Assembly: GCF_030463565.1 (NCBI RefSeq)
Contig: NC_134643.1
Span: 196,001 to 260,000, forward strand
Reading direction: 5' to 3'
Source: Pelecanus crispus
Lineage: Eukaryota; Chordata; Aves; Pelecaniformes; Pelecanidae
DNA: 64,000 bases
The translations under genes and the position numbers were made by a program. Below, piece after piece: positions 47,101-58,200 of the stretch. A model generated the notes under the pieces. That model was given only the letters and a program-made list of their open reading frames with translations. It was not told where the DNA came from and did not search any database. The stretch's first letter is position 1, and every line of letters starts with the position of its first letter.

Positions 47101-48213
47101 GAAAGTTAGCTGTTCCTGTGCAAGACCAGGAGCTGGCTGGCTCAGAGACAGTGGGGAAGCAGCCAGAGCGCAAGCAGCAGACCCTGGGGATGTGAGTGTG
47201 TGACAGAAACCTGGATTTAAGAGGCCGCATGTATGGCCAGGGCTGTGTGTGCAGTCTGATAGGGCTGGGTTACAGACTTTCCACCCCAGCCCCTCATTCC
47301 TGCCCTTGTGTCATTGTTCATTGCCACTTCTGCTTTCCAGGAACAGCTAGAGCTGTGAGCTGCTCCTGCTAAAAGCCATCAGGACAAAACGGGCTTGGTT
47401 TTAACCTGGGCCAGCTCCCTGGGCCAGCTGGCAGTGTGGGCTGCCTCTGTCTCCATGTCCAGCCCAGGGGTGGAAGTGAGTGCACGGGGATGGGGGCAAG
47501 GACCAAACCACTGTGTCCCAGCATTGCTGCTGAACACCTCTGTGGTGCAGCCTCAGCATGCACGTGCTGTCCTGCCTGCTGGACTGCTGTCCTACCTGCC
47601 CAGCTTGCCAAGGGAAGGGGCTACGTGGCCAGGGAGCGGGCAGGACTGAGCCTGGCAGTGGCCGTGCTGCCCCAAGCCACACTCAGGGCTGTGTGGCCAG
47701 TGCCTGGCACCGGATAGTACTGTACCCTGTGTGGGGATGGCAGGGACAGAGAGAGGGTTTGCTGGCCTGTGCTCCTTCCTCCTGACTGGGACCAGCCAGT
47801 GGGTGCTAGTCCTCCACTGTGGGGGCCAGGGGTCCTGGCTGGGGCTGTCAGCCACTGCTGGCAGGGAGCTCTGCTGCCCATCAGGCCACCTCCGAGGGGT
47901 CTGGCTCCTTCCTGCAAGGGGGGCAGTCCTGCCTCCCCCATGGGGTGATGGGGCAGGGATGGGGCAGGTGGTGCGGCTGCGTCCTGGAGCTGGGGACACA
48001 TGACCCTGTGGGAGGTGGGCAGCCACGAGTCCATGCAGGGCTGTGACCTGGGGGAAGCATACTTGTTTTGGGCCAGGGATTACCACTGTCTGTCCTGTTG
48101 GCCTGAAGACTTGGCTCCAGCTGGGACAGTGGCAGGAGTGAGCAGAAAGGCTTTGCTTTGGCCAAGTGGGGCTGCCCCAGGGCCAGGCCAGTGGGGAATC
48201 AGTTCCTGTGGTT

Positions 48214-48317
48214 TCGTAGAATCATAGAATCGTTTAGGTTGGAAAAGACCTTTAAGATCATCAAGTCCAACCATTAACCTAACATTACCAAGTCCACCAC
48301 TAAACCAAGTAAGGGTA
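48214..48317 (-). mobile_element. CR1 3' end fragment
   Basis: Plus-strand CGTAGAATCATAGAATCGTT and GGAAAAGACCTTTAAGATCA are nearly identical to the 3' end of the copy at 9513, so this is the same CR1 subfamily. It breaks off after AAGGGTAGAGTAG. Confidence 0.9.
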
Positions 48318-48379
48318 GAGTAGTAATTTCATGTTTCCTGGCTTGGTGGCTGGATTATTTTTTAATGAAAGTAAAAACT
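48318..48379. other. Short spacer between two CR1 pieces
   Basis: AT-rich, not CR1. It separates two CR1 3' ends in the same orientation, suggesting two independent insertions or an insertion into a pre-existing copy. Confidence 0.5.
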
Positions 48380-48618
48380 AGGAATCATTAAGGTTGGAAA
48401 GGATCTCTAAGACCATCAGTCCAACCATGAACCCAACACCACCATGCCCACTAAACCATGTCCCAAAGTGCCACCTCTGCCTGTTTTTTGAACATTTCCA
48501 GGGATGGGGACTCCCCCACCTCTCTGGGCAGCCTGTTCCAATGCTTGACTACCCTTTCCGTGAAGAAATTTTTCCTAATATCCAACCTAAACCTCCCCTG
48601 ACGCAGCTTGAGTCCAGT
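48380..48618 (-). mobile_element. CR1 LINE 3' fragment, second copy in tandem
   Basis: Starts at a second CR1 3' end (AATCATTAAGGTTGGAAAGG) and reads on the minus strand into the ORF2 C-terminus: [20 protein letters not shown] and [20 protein letters not shown]. It is truncated at about 48618. Confidence 0.9.
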
Positions 48619-51600
48619 ACTGCACTCACTGGTGGCCAAGCACCAGGTTCCTCTCCTGCAGCGGTGTGCAGTGGACATAGGCAGGCAGTGAGGGGCTGTG
48701 GGACAACTGCTAAGGACAACTCTCAGGAACCCCTGTGCCAAAGACTATTGCCCCAGACCTCTGCAGACAGGATCGCCTACAAATTGCCACCAGCCATGCA
48801 CTGCCTCTGCCTCCACGTGTGCATGTTCTGGGGGAGTTCAGGGGTGCCCCTGTCTCTTTGCTGGGCACTCAGAGACACAGATGAGCTCTGGCATTCCTGG
48901 GCCTGCAGTGCATAGGCATAGGATGCTGCTCCTTATCCCACTGCCCCTCACTGGGGTCAGCACTGGTCTGCTGGCACCCCAGGAAAGCTAAGCGCTGGTG
49001 CAGTGGGTTTGCTCCCAAGAGTGGTGCATTGTGGGACTTGCCCTTTAATCATCCGTACATCCCCAGTGACCCACTAACCCTGGCAGATGGAGAGAGGGAA
49101 AATCAATTGGCAGGAGAATTACCCATTAGGCTCTGTAGGACACTGTGGCCACATGCAGGCTGATCAATGAGTGCTGCTGCCTCTCCTCGTTAGCTCTGTG
49201 CATCCTGACACTCAGTCTGGGGCCGTAGTAGGCACAGTCCTGTGCCTGCCCCTGCCTGCATGGGTCAGTTCTGGAGGACACAGACGGTGGTGGCAAAGGA
49301 CAAGGTTGGGCTGGTACACACTGCTTTGTGCTACCTGTCACGTGGGGCTGGGACGGTGCCATGGTAAACAGCAGGGCCGACTGACCTGCTTGTGCCCAGA
49401 TAAGCAATGAGGACGGCTCTGGCACTGCGGAGCCCTAGCTCTGGGCAGGGTCCTGCGTGGCAGCCCCGGGCACAGAGCTGGCAGGATACTGAGGACCAGT
49501 CCTGGGTAGGTGGGAAGGTGGCCCGTGGGAGCGCCAGACCCCTGACACCCTGCGTGGGGCACGGAGCTCAGGCCCCGTGGTTGGGGGCAGAGCAGCACAG
49601 TCCCTCCCGCCCTCCCGCTCTCTCTCCCCCCCGCGGAGGCCACCGTGCCTTCCACAGTGCCTGCGACCATCGACCGTGCATTCCAGCTGCAGCCACAGCC
49701 GCTCCTGGTAAATCAGTAACGTCTGGGCTCTGTGAGAGGACGACTCTGCTTGTCCCATGGGTATTGCCAGCCAAGCGAAAGCGGACGCTCCCCGATCCTT
49801 TGAGGTGAGGGCTTTACTCCCTGCAGCGGCACAGGAGGGCTGGGGGCTCCGGGCAGGGCTGTTAAACATGACCCAGGGCGCTCTGGTTCTGGGAGGGCTC
49901 AGGGGTGATGAGGATCTTGCACAGCACCTGCACTCAGAGCCAGGGCCAGGCTTGGTGCCACTGCAGGAGCAGAGCATGGGGTGCCATGGAAGCCACTGGA
50001 GCAGGCGTCAGGTCTGGTCTCTGGAGGGGCGAGCATTGCCTGGGGCTCCGAAGCCATGTCTGCAGGGTCTGGCAGGGCAGGGGCGATGCTGGTGCAGGTG
50101 GGTGGATGTGCTGCCTTGTCCCTGGTGCAGCTGCCTGGGTGCTGATCTGGAGTAAGTCAGGTGAAGTCTGTCCTAGTTGGTCCTTTCGCTAGCAGCGAGG
50201 CAGAGGTGGTACCCCAACAGCTCATCCTACCATAACTGTGACAGCCCCAGGATGCAGGGCTGTTCCCAGCGGTCCCAGTAGTGACAGCCCCGTGTGCTGC
50301 TCTCCATGCCCACCCTGGCAGTGACACCCCAGCGGGATGCTGGATCTCCCCTTGGCCCCCACCTGTGATGCTGCTGTATCCACCTACAACCCCAGTGTGG
50401 CGCAAGGAGCCTTGGAGCACAGAGACCTGGTGCAGCTTTGTGCCCTGCCAGTGTGCGGCCATAGGGGAGAGCTGGGGTGTGCGTGCTTCTCCCACACATC
50501 AGCATGACCCAAGTACCAGGTCCCCGCTGGGTCAGTGCTGCACTAGCTGTCACTGCCTGCCATCTCTCCCAGGAAAGCAGCACTTGTGCTAGAGAGCAGC
50601 TGCCTGCAGCCTCCTGTACCATGCCCGAAGCGCCAGCCCTTGCTTTGCAGGCGCGCTTGGGGATGTGGTGAGCCAGATGCTCCCATGCTTGCGTGTCTCG
50701 GGAGACCCTGTTCCTCAAAGGGCCAGGCCTTTTGGGAGTCAGAGAGTCACTGGGCATGTGAGTGGAGAGGTGAAGCCCAAGGCAGTGTACCAGCAGTCTC
50801 GCTGTGCATGGGAAAGCAGGTGCTGGAAAGGGGAGGGGATTTAACCCTGATTCAGACAGGGAAAACTGTCGGTCCCAGGCAGGCTGCATTGCTTGCCGTA
50901 GTAGACTGGTGCTTGGAAGTTTCTGCAAGACAGCGTGACTGGATGGAGGTTAACCCACTCAAGCGTTTGTGGCTTCGATGTCTGGGTGGCCAACAGACCC
51001 TGCAGAGGAAGATGCAGAAGGTGTACAGTTCTGCTTTGCCCCCATCCTGAGACTTGTAAGATCTCCCTTGATTCTGGAAAGATTGTTGCTGTTGAGGTGT
51101 TAGCTGCTATTATCCTTGTTTCATTTCCAATGCTCCCTAGCAGACCGTTAGCATCTATGGGACTGCTGCTGGGGTGGGAGCCGATACCTGCCTGCGATGC
51201 GTACTCTGGGTGACAAGGGTTTTGAAGCCTGGAAAGGCACGAGCCATGCAAGGACTCCTTTGGAAGTGTGTTGTGTCCCTAAGTATGAATCCAACCTGCA
51301 ATTCGTCCCTTTGACTGGGGTCCCTCCTGAGTAAGCCGGTCCCTCCAAGTGTGTCTGTGGGGGAAGGGGTCTGCCACGTAAGAGAAGACCTCATAAGTGG
51401 CACTTGTTTAGCCTGCAAAGTGAAGTCTGAGTGCAGATCTAATTGCTGCCTATGATATGTATATAAATACTTACATAAACAAAGGAGGAGAGAAGAGCTG
51501 CACAGGCTAACAGACAATGCTGACGCAAGAGTCGGGTAAACTAGCCATGAATGTGTGGGCTAGAAATTAGGCCATTTCTTACCATCACAGTAAAGAAGGG

Positions 51601-52210
51601 TCTAAAACAGCTTTCCAGGAAGGGGAGAGAGAGCAAGAGGAGTAAGAGGATTTCAGATGTGGCAACTGGAGTGCCAGCAGCCCTGTCCCCAAGGATGGAA
51701 AGAGCCACCTCCTGCCCTCCCACAGCCCGGCGCTGGCTGGCTCTGGCTCCGCACAATGCTGGGCTCTCACCCCAGGCTGCAGGACCTGGTGCCAAAGCTG
51801 GCAACAGCTGCAGCTCTTTCCACTCCTCTCTGGGCTCTCTTTGGCTGCACCAACCCTCTCTTCACCCTGCCACAGGATGGAGCGGCAGCACCTTCCCTCC
51901 TCCCCTGGGATGTGCCAGCTTCCCCCGTCTCAGGAGCAGTTCCAGCTGGCACCCCTGCTGCGGGGTGCCTTGGTTTCTTCTTCCTGCTCTTATCATGCCC
52001 CCGGGCTGCTTGTCTTCTTCAGATCTTACCTGTTGCACCTTTCTAGGTCCCACCACCACAGTGATAGCACTGCATATTTCCTAGGATTCTCCCAGCTGGA
52101 TGCCTTCCCTCCAGAGGAAGAATAATCCAGTGATACACCCTGCTCTGGGTTTCACTTACTGGTGGTCCTAGTGGCAAGTGCAGGAAGCTCTACTAGACTC
52201 ACAAGGCGTG

Positions 52211-52290
52211 ACTTTCTTTGATGGAAACATTACTGATTTGTTCCTCTCACTATAAAATCTTCTTGAAAGATTTTATAACTTTCTTTGATG
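52211..52290. repeat. Direct repeats enclosing an AT-rich inverted repeat
   Basis: ACTTTCTTTGATG occurs at 52211-52223 and 52278-52290. Between them lies a perfect 11-bp inverted repeat, TATAAAATCTT (52251-52261) and AAGATTTTATA (52267-52277), with a 5-base loop. Confidence 0.85.
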
Positions 52291-52499
52291 ATTTTTTCAT
52301 CCGTTTTTCTTGGTGTTAGAATAAGACTCATTGGATTATAATTTCTAAGATATTCAACTTGTATCTTTTTTCAAGATAAGTGATTTTTTTCCTCAGCAGA
52401 GAAGTTGATTTAATAAGAGAAAATGAATGTGAATGACTCTGCAAGTCTGTAATGGAGTTCGGGGGTGGGGGTGGCCAATGCATTTTTCCAACCATTCAC

Positions 52500-52642
52500 A
52501 GTTGTGTCTTAAACATTATTGGGAACTAATGAGGTACCAGAAGATTGGGGAAAAAAGCAAGAATAATTCTGACAATTACCATCTGGAGCATTTTATTTCT
52601 CCCCCTAGTGAAATAACAAGACAGAAAAAAGGAAAGAAATAA
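52500..52642 (+). mobile_element. Possible ancient LINE reverse-transcriptase remnant
   Basis: GAGGTACCAGAAGATTGG reads EVPEDW, and shortly after comes SDNYHLEHFISPPSEI. These resemble the PEDWKKA and NYRPVSLISPPGKI positions of CR1/L3-type RT, with a frameshift between. The similarity is short and could be chance. Confidence 0.3.
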
Positions 52643-55600
52643 AATCAATGAACAGCAGTAGTTGAACAGAACTACAGGGAGCAAAGTGCAGGCACAGGCT
52701 CAGATGGGTGCCACTGCCAGGCTGGGCGGAGGGAGATTTGCCCCCGAGAGGCCACGAGCCAGAGCTGCCTCTGCCTGCTGGGACACCCTGGTTGCTGGAC
52801 TGATTCAGGGGGTAGATCCTGGCCTGCTTGGTTTGTTGCTGCAGGGTGGTGTCTGAGGGTGGCTGAAGCTGTGCTGTCTGAGGCAATGCAAGGGGACAGT
52901 TGTGGCATTGCTCTCGCTTAATTCTCTGTGCAGCAGTGTGTCAGAGGGAGGAAGGCAGCAGGTGGGAGCCAGGCCCCAGCGCACGTTCAGAGGAAAGCTG
53001 TAGCATTTGTGGGGTCTTGTGCAGAATGGTGCCCACCGCGAGCAAGGCGTACCCCTGCCTGCACGGCACGGGCATGGCTCCAGAGAGGTGATGGACAGAG
53101 CTTGGGATCCTTCCCCAGTGCCTTTGGGCAGATGGGCCTGCCTCCACAGTATTCCCCTGTGTCGGCTCCAGGCTTCCTGCAGCTCACAGGTCCTTGCCAG
53201 CTCCGTGAAGGTGCAGGTGTATGCACGTGCCCCAGCTGCAGGAGGTCTTCCTGCTCTGCTGCTTGCGAGGGCGTACACAAGAGTGCGTTGCTATTGTCCC
53301 ATCTGTTCCAGGGTCTGCCCGCCTCTGTGGATGCATGCCCACGGGATGCAGTCAGACCACGTGCCGCTTGTATTTCTGATGATTTATCTCCTTACTACGT
53401 GTATTTTTCCAAGCAGAACTTCGTGTTCCTCCTGCTCTTGTTTCTAATCTCTTTAGGGCCTTTTCATTTGCCTACTCCCAGTTTCACATCGCATTTCATT
53501 AAGGTGCTGTTCGATCCCTTCTTCTCAGCCACTAATAAAAATCAGGCCCAGTCCCAGTGCTCGCCCTGAGCCCATGGCAGCAGCTGAACAGCAGTGGTGA
53601 CAGCTCATTTTGTGTCCAGCCTTCAGCTACTTCCAGGCCTGGCCGAGAGGCAGGCAGAGCCAGTCTCCCACGCCGCCATGTCTGGCAAGGCTCTGCCCAT
53701 CCACAGCAGCTGCCAGCCTCAGGGAGCAATCGCAGGCCAGGGGCTTCTGACACGGGCCCTTCGTTGGCCCATCTCCCAGCCTTGCCTGGTGGCCAGCACG
53801 CGTACAGCGTCCTCTGTACAGACCTGGCTTCCCTCAGCCCTGCTTCCTCTGCCGGGTCATCAGCTGTTGAGATTTGAGACCATGGGCTCTCAGGGTTGTG
53901 CGTGGGTTGTAATGGGTCCTGCCGAGGGTCTGCGCAGTCCATGTCCTGTGCTTGGCCCGTCGCCACAGGGTGCTGGGTGCTCCTCAGGGCCCGGCCATAC
54001 ACTGTGCCTCCTGGTCTTGCCATGTCTCAGTGCGCGTGCGAGGACAAGCCAGCCTCCCTGAATGCTGTGTCACCCTCGTCTGTCCCTCGGGACCCCAGTG
54101 TGCTGCTGGTGGCAGACTGGGAGAGGCCCCGTGGACCCACACTTGTGTGGCTGCAGGTTTCTTTTGTCCTTGAGATGTTTGGTCTGACTCTGCCATGTAC
54201 AAGCCACAGCTGCTAGCTTCCCAGTTCAGACTTTCTGTGCTCCCCTCTCTGGTCTTTGTTCAACAGATATTTTTTGCCATCTCCCTTCCTGACCACTCTT
54301 ACTCCTTTGTCTTTTGTGCTATGAGAGACCTCAGCCGGCGGCTCCTTATCGGCTGTTTGTGACTCATGGTCATTTCATCCACTTCTTCCCTTCACCAGCC
54401 CCACCTCGTCCCTGGTGTCCCTGACTCAAAGCTGCAGAGCTCAGCCTATTCCCTGCAGCCCTTGCTTTTGCCAGGTGGCCTTGTTTGCTTCAAAGCCTGC
54501 ATCCCTTCGCCTGAGACCTGCGAGCTGCTCAGCCCCAGTGGAGCTGCAGTTCTGATGCACCTCTACCTGGGGCCTGGACGGACGCAGGATGGGGTATGCT
54601 GTGTGCTCCATGGAGCAGGAGGCTTTCCAATGCCACCAGTCTCGTCTCCGCTTGCCTCAGTGCCCTGCTAGAGAGCTGTTCTCAGACGCTGGGGAGACAC
54701 AGCAGGAGAGCTGCTGTGAGACAGGCACCCTGGGAAGGCATGGCTTTGCCTTTCTTTGCTGCTGGGCAAGAATGTTTTCTCATACTTTAAAAAGGGGCTG
54801 GCTAGGGAAGACTGAAACTGTCATGGCACTGTGTCCTCCTGTCCAGGCACAAAGGCTTGACCCATGCCAGGGTGGCACTGAGAGACCAGGGGTGATGGGA
54901 GTCCAGGGTGCAGGGGAAGCTGGAGACTCCCTGGTCCTTGCATCTGTGAAGCAGCAGCAGACAGGCAGGACCTGCGACTCTCCAGCGCAGGGGTGCAGGT
55001 GTGGATCAAAAGAAAGGAGGAGCCCAGAGACTGGCTGGCTGCTCCTGGGCTGATCTCATTGTTTGTCGTGATCAAGCCATGATTTCCGTTCTGGGGCTAG
55101 TGCCATGGAGTTGCAGTGCTCACACTCCGGGAGCTGTTAGACTCCCCCTGTGACCCCAAACTTCCAGGTCTGTGGATGCAGCCTTCTTTGCCTGTTCTGC
55201 CTATTCTGCTGGTGCAAGGCCTTTGCAGCAGATGCTGCTCCAGCTGGGAGAGTTGCTTGGGGCTGTCTGCCCTGGCAGAGTCAGGCTCTCACTGATGCCT
55301 GCCTTGTGCAGTCCCTCAGCCTCAGGGTGGGAGGGCTGAAGGAAGAGCCATTAGTCATTTCCTGGACAGATCCAGGCCATACCGTAAATCTCTCCAGCTC
55401 TCAGTGGTTTGGGGGCTATTTCTGTTTGAGGATTGTCACGTAGATTAAAGCCTTGAATCCCAGCCAGTGATGGACCGGACACAGTCCCATGCACAGTCCT
55501 GCAGGGCTCGGCCCAGCATCCCATCTGCTCTTGGCAGGGTAGTCACTGGCCTGTCCCTGCCTGGGAGCAAGGGCTTGACCTGCTGGGCACGCAGGGTCCT

Positions 55601-56599
55601 CCTGGCTTTAATTAGCCCTCACTGGCAGGGGGACTGGCAGAAATAGCAGCCCATGGTGGTGGCTGCTTGTGTCTCTGCTCTGTGCTGGAGCTGAGGGTAG
55701 CTGTGCCTGCCATCACTCCAGTGTGTGCGCATGTGGCTTCTCTGACTGAGACAGGTCTCTGGGGTGGAAACACAGGTCAGCCGTCCTTCCACTCCCAAAA
55801 CTTTGGCACAAGGGCACTGCTGCATCCTGTTGTCCAAGTATGAGCCAGTTTGGGAAACCCCTGGCAGACAGCCTCAGCTCCTCGCCTGATGGGCTGGTGG
55901 AGGTGCTGCTGGAGCCTGCAGCCCAGGGGCCAATCCGGCTGTTTGTGGGTGTGCACAGACACGTGCTGGGTGGTGACCGCCTCCGAGAAGGGGTATCGGG
56001 GACCTCACAGTGGGCAGCACTCCAGCAACTGCAGGATGAACAGTTTACAGGGCTAGAACCAAGACCCTTCCCTGTAAAACCCAGAGACAGGCAGGGTGCT
56101 GAGCCCCCCGAGTCACACCTGCTTGGTCCTGCTGATGTCCAGCCTCCCTCACGAGCCACCCCACCCCGGGCAGATGGGGAAGGAGCTGGGCATGTTCTCC
56201 ATATGCTGGTGCAGATGTGGAGGTGAAGGATCATGGTTGCAGATGGGGGACAGGGCCACTGGGATGAACTGCAGGCATTGGTGGTGGTGTAGATAGAAGA
56301 CAGTTGATCAAAGGAGCAGAGCAGGCCCCAGAAGCTGGGACAACCCGTCCTCTGCCCCAGGGTGCTGTGTCCAGACCCTCTGTGCTGGCTGTGGTGTGTG
56401 CACTGTGCTCTGAGCCCTCCCTGGGTGAGCAGAGGCTCTGGATGTCCATGCGCCTGGGATGGGGTAAACCTGGGGCAGGTCCAATGCTTTGCTGCCAGGA
56501 TGAGGAAGGGTCCCTTCTGGGTGGCTGGTGGGAGTCACTGCAAGGGGGGCTGTGCCCACTGTGGGGGCTGGGAAGGGCATGCAGTGGCAGTTGGCCCTT

Positions 56600-57120
56600 G
56601 CAGAGGGTGTGGGGGGGCACTTGTGGGGATCCCTGCATGGTGTGGGGCTTCTCAGTGAGGTCCCTGACACAGGGATTCCCATGTAGGGTGGCAGTGGTCC
56701 GCTGCAAGACCCTCAACACGAGGATACCTGGGAGTGGGGGGGTGTCCCCACAGGGTCCGTGGCATAGGGAACCCTGTGGGGTCCCTCTGCAAGATTCCTG
56801 CACGGTTGGGTGGGGGTTCCTGGGTGACAGCCCCGAGGTGGGGGTCTCTGTATGGGGCAGTCAGGGGTCCTGTACGAGAGGTGGCCTGGGTGGAGTGTGG
56901 GGGTCCTCCACTGGGCCCCTGCCAGGGGTCCCCACCAGGTCCCTGAGTGCAGGTTGGGCACTCCGTTGGGTCCCTGCCCGTGGATGGTCCTTGACGGGGT
57001 CCCCCCGCGGGGTCCCTGCAGGGGTGCACATGTGAAGTGGGGGGGTCCTCTGCCGGGCCCCTGCCGGGGGATGGTCCCTGCCGGGGTCCCCCCGGGGGGT
57101 CCCAGCCGGGGTGCCCCCGC
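56600..57120. repeat. GC-rich degenerate minisatellite upstream of the SHANK3 exon
   Basis: Units of roughly 30-45 bases with recurring GGGGTCCCTGC, GGGGGTCCTC and TGGGCCCCTGCC elements. It runs up to the CpG-rich sequence before the splice acceptor at 57162. Long open frames here result from composition. Confidence 0.7.
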
Positions 57121-57162
57121 GGGTCGCGGCGGCCGCACTCACCGCCTCTCCTCACCCCGCAG

Positions 57163-57489
57163 GGCCCCCGGGCGGGCTGTGAGCGCGGCCCCCGGTGCCG
57201 GTGCCGGCCGCCCCGCCGCGCCGCACGGAGCATGCCTCTGAGCCCCGCCGGCAGCAAACATGAGAGCCCGGAGTCGCCGCCGCCAGAGCCGCCGCCGCCG
57301 CCGGAGCGACAGCCCCGCGCCGCCGCCGCCGGGGAGCCGGGCGCCGGCCTGCGGGAGGAGACGCGGCTCGACCCGGCCCGGGGCCCCGGCGGGCCCCGCT
57401 CCCCCAAGCTGGCGGCCCCGGCGCGCATGGAGGAGCCCGCGCCCGGCGCCATCGTCGTCCGCATCGGCATCCCCGACCTCCAGCAGACG
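57163..57489 (+). CDS. SHANK3: SHANK3 first recognisable coding exon (start of SPN domain)
   Basis: SHANK3 is a multidomain postsynaptic scaffold (SPN, ankyrin, SH3, PDZ, proline-rich, SAM). Met at 57232 opens MPLSPAGSKHESPESPPPEP, a proline/alanine-rich leader. A second Met at 57427 begins MEEPAPGAIVVRIGIPDLQQ, which aligns with the human start MDGPGASAVVVRVGIPDLQQ. The exon ends at ACG (57489), before GTGAGT, phase 0. This is where the family continues KCLRL in the next exon, and that exon is not in the window. SHANK1 has IGIPDLHQT, so the DLQQT ending and the ACR context favour SHANK3. A polypyrimidine tract and CAG at 57160-57162 suggest the exon starts at 57163; 23 open codons precede the Met. 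Which Met is used cannot be settled here. Confidence 0.85.
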
Positions 57490-57614
57490 GTGAGTGCCCG
57501 CCCCGACCCCCGGCCCTGGGCCCGACCCGCACCCCGACCGGCCCCGGGCCCGGCCCCGCTCCCCGACAGCGGCCGTCCCGGCACCACCCGGCAAACTTCG
57601 CACCGCCGCGGGCG

Positions 57615-57870
57615 GGGGGGGCAGCCGGTGCCCCGCTCCCCGGTGCCCCGCTCCCCAGTGCCCCGCTCCCCGGTGTCCGGCTCGCGGAGCCCCGCTCCCC
57701 AGAACCCCGCTCCCCGGTGTCCAGCTCCCGGAGCCCCGCTCCCCGAGCCCCGCTCCCCGGTGCCCCGCTCCCCATGGCCCCGCTCCCCGGTGCCCCGCTC
57801 CCCGGTGTCCAGCTCCCGGAGCCCCGCTCCCCATCGCCCCGCTCCCCGGAGCCCCGCTCCCTCTTTCGCC
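57615..57870. repeat. 15-bp minisatellite CCCCGCTCCCCGGTG
   Basis: About fifteen variant copies of CCCCGCTCCCCGGTG / CCCCGCTCCCCGGAG / TCCAGCTCCCGGAGC. The minus strand carries GGGGAGCGGGGC runs with strong G-quadruplex potential. It begins about 125 bases after the SHANK3 donor. Confidence 0.9.
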
Positions 57871-58079
57871 GCAGAGCCCGGCGGGGACGCGGGGGAGCGG
57901 GCCGGGCAGCCCCGGCTGCAGCGCTGCCTTTCCGGGGCGCTCCGGGGCCCCCGTGCGGCCGCAGTCGGGGGCCGCTCCCCCCCGCCGGGGGCCCGCACCG
58001 GCCCGGGACCGGGCTGCGCTCCGCCGCCTGCCCCGAGCACGGCGCACAGCGGGGCTGGGCGTGGGGAGCGGGCGCAGCT

Positions 58080-58200
58080 CAGGAGGCTCCAGCACCGGCA
58101 TGGTACCGGTACCAGTACTGCTCCAGCACCGGCTCCAGCACCGGGATCGGCTCCGGCACCAGCACCGGCTGTGCCGGGCTGCCGGAGCACGGAGCCGCAG
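58080..58200. repeat. GGCTCCAGCACC-type simple repeat
   Basis: Repeated CTCCAGCACCGG and GGCACCAGCACCGG words in the GC-rich intron start. Confidence 0.75.

Larger units (their letters stand above)
34031..48213. other. Non-coding stretch, possibly SHANK3 intron
   Basis: About 14 kb with no supported exon. It includes AT-richer patches at 35150-35560 and 38690-38830, a ZNF143-like site at 37664-37682, a 36-bp tandem duplication at 41339-41410, and a 58-bp duplication at 43990-44110. If the 33 kb exon is real, this is SHANK3 intron 1; otherwise it is intergenic. Confidence 0.5.
48619..56560. other. Non-coding stretch, possibly SHANK3 intron
   Basis: No exon supported. Notable parts are an AT-rich conserved-looking patch at 49020-49140, and an AT-rich island at 52190-52640 with repeats and a possible ancient LINE remnant. 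From 55.8 kb the sequence becomes GC-richer. Confidence 0.5.
57030..58100 (+). promoter_or_regulatory. CpG island covering the first recognisable SHANK3 exon
   Basis: Dense CpG across the exon and the start of the following intron. It may be a promoter in its own right or a gene-body island; the pyrimidine tract and AG just before 57163 argue that at least some transcripts start further upstream. Confidence 0.6.
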
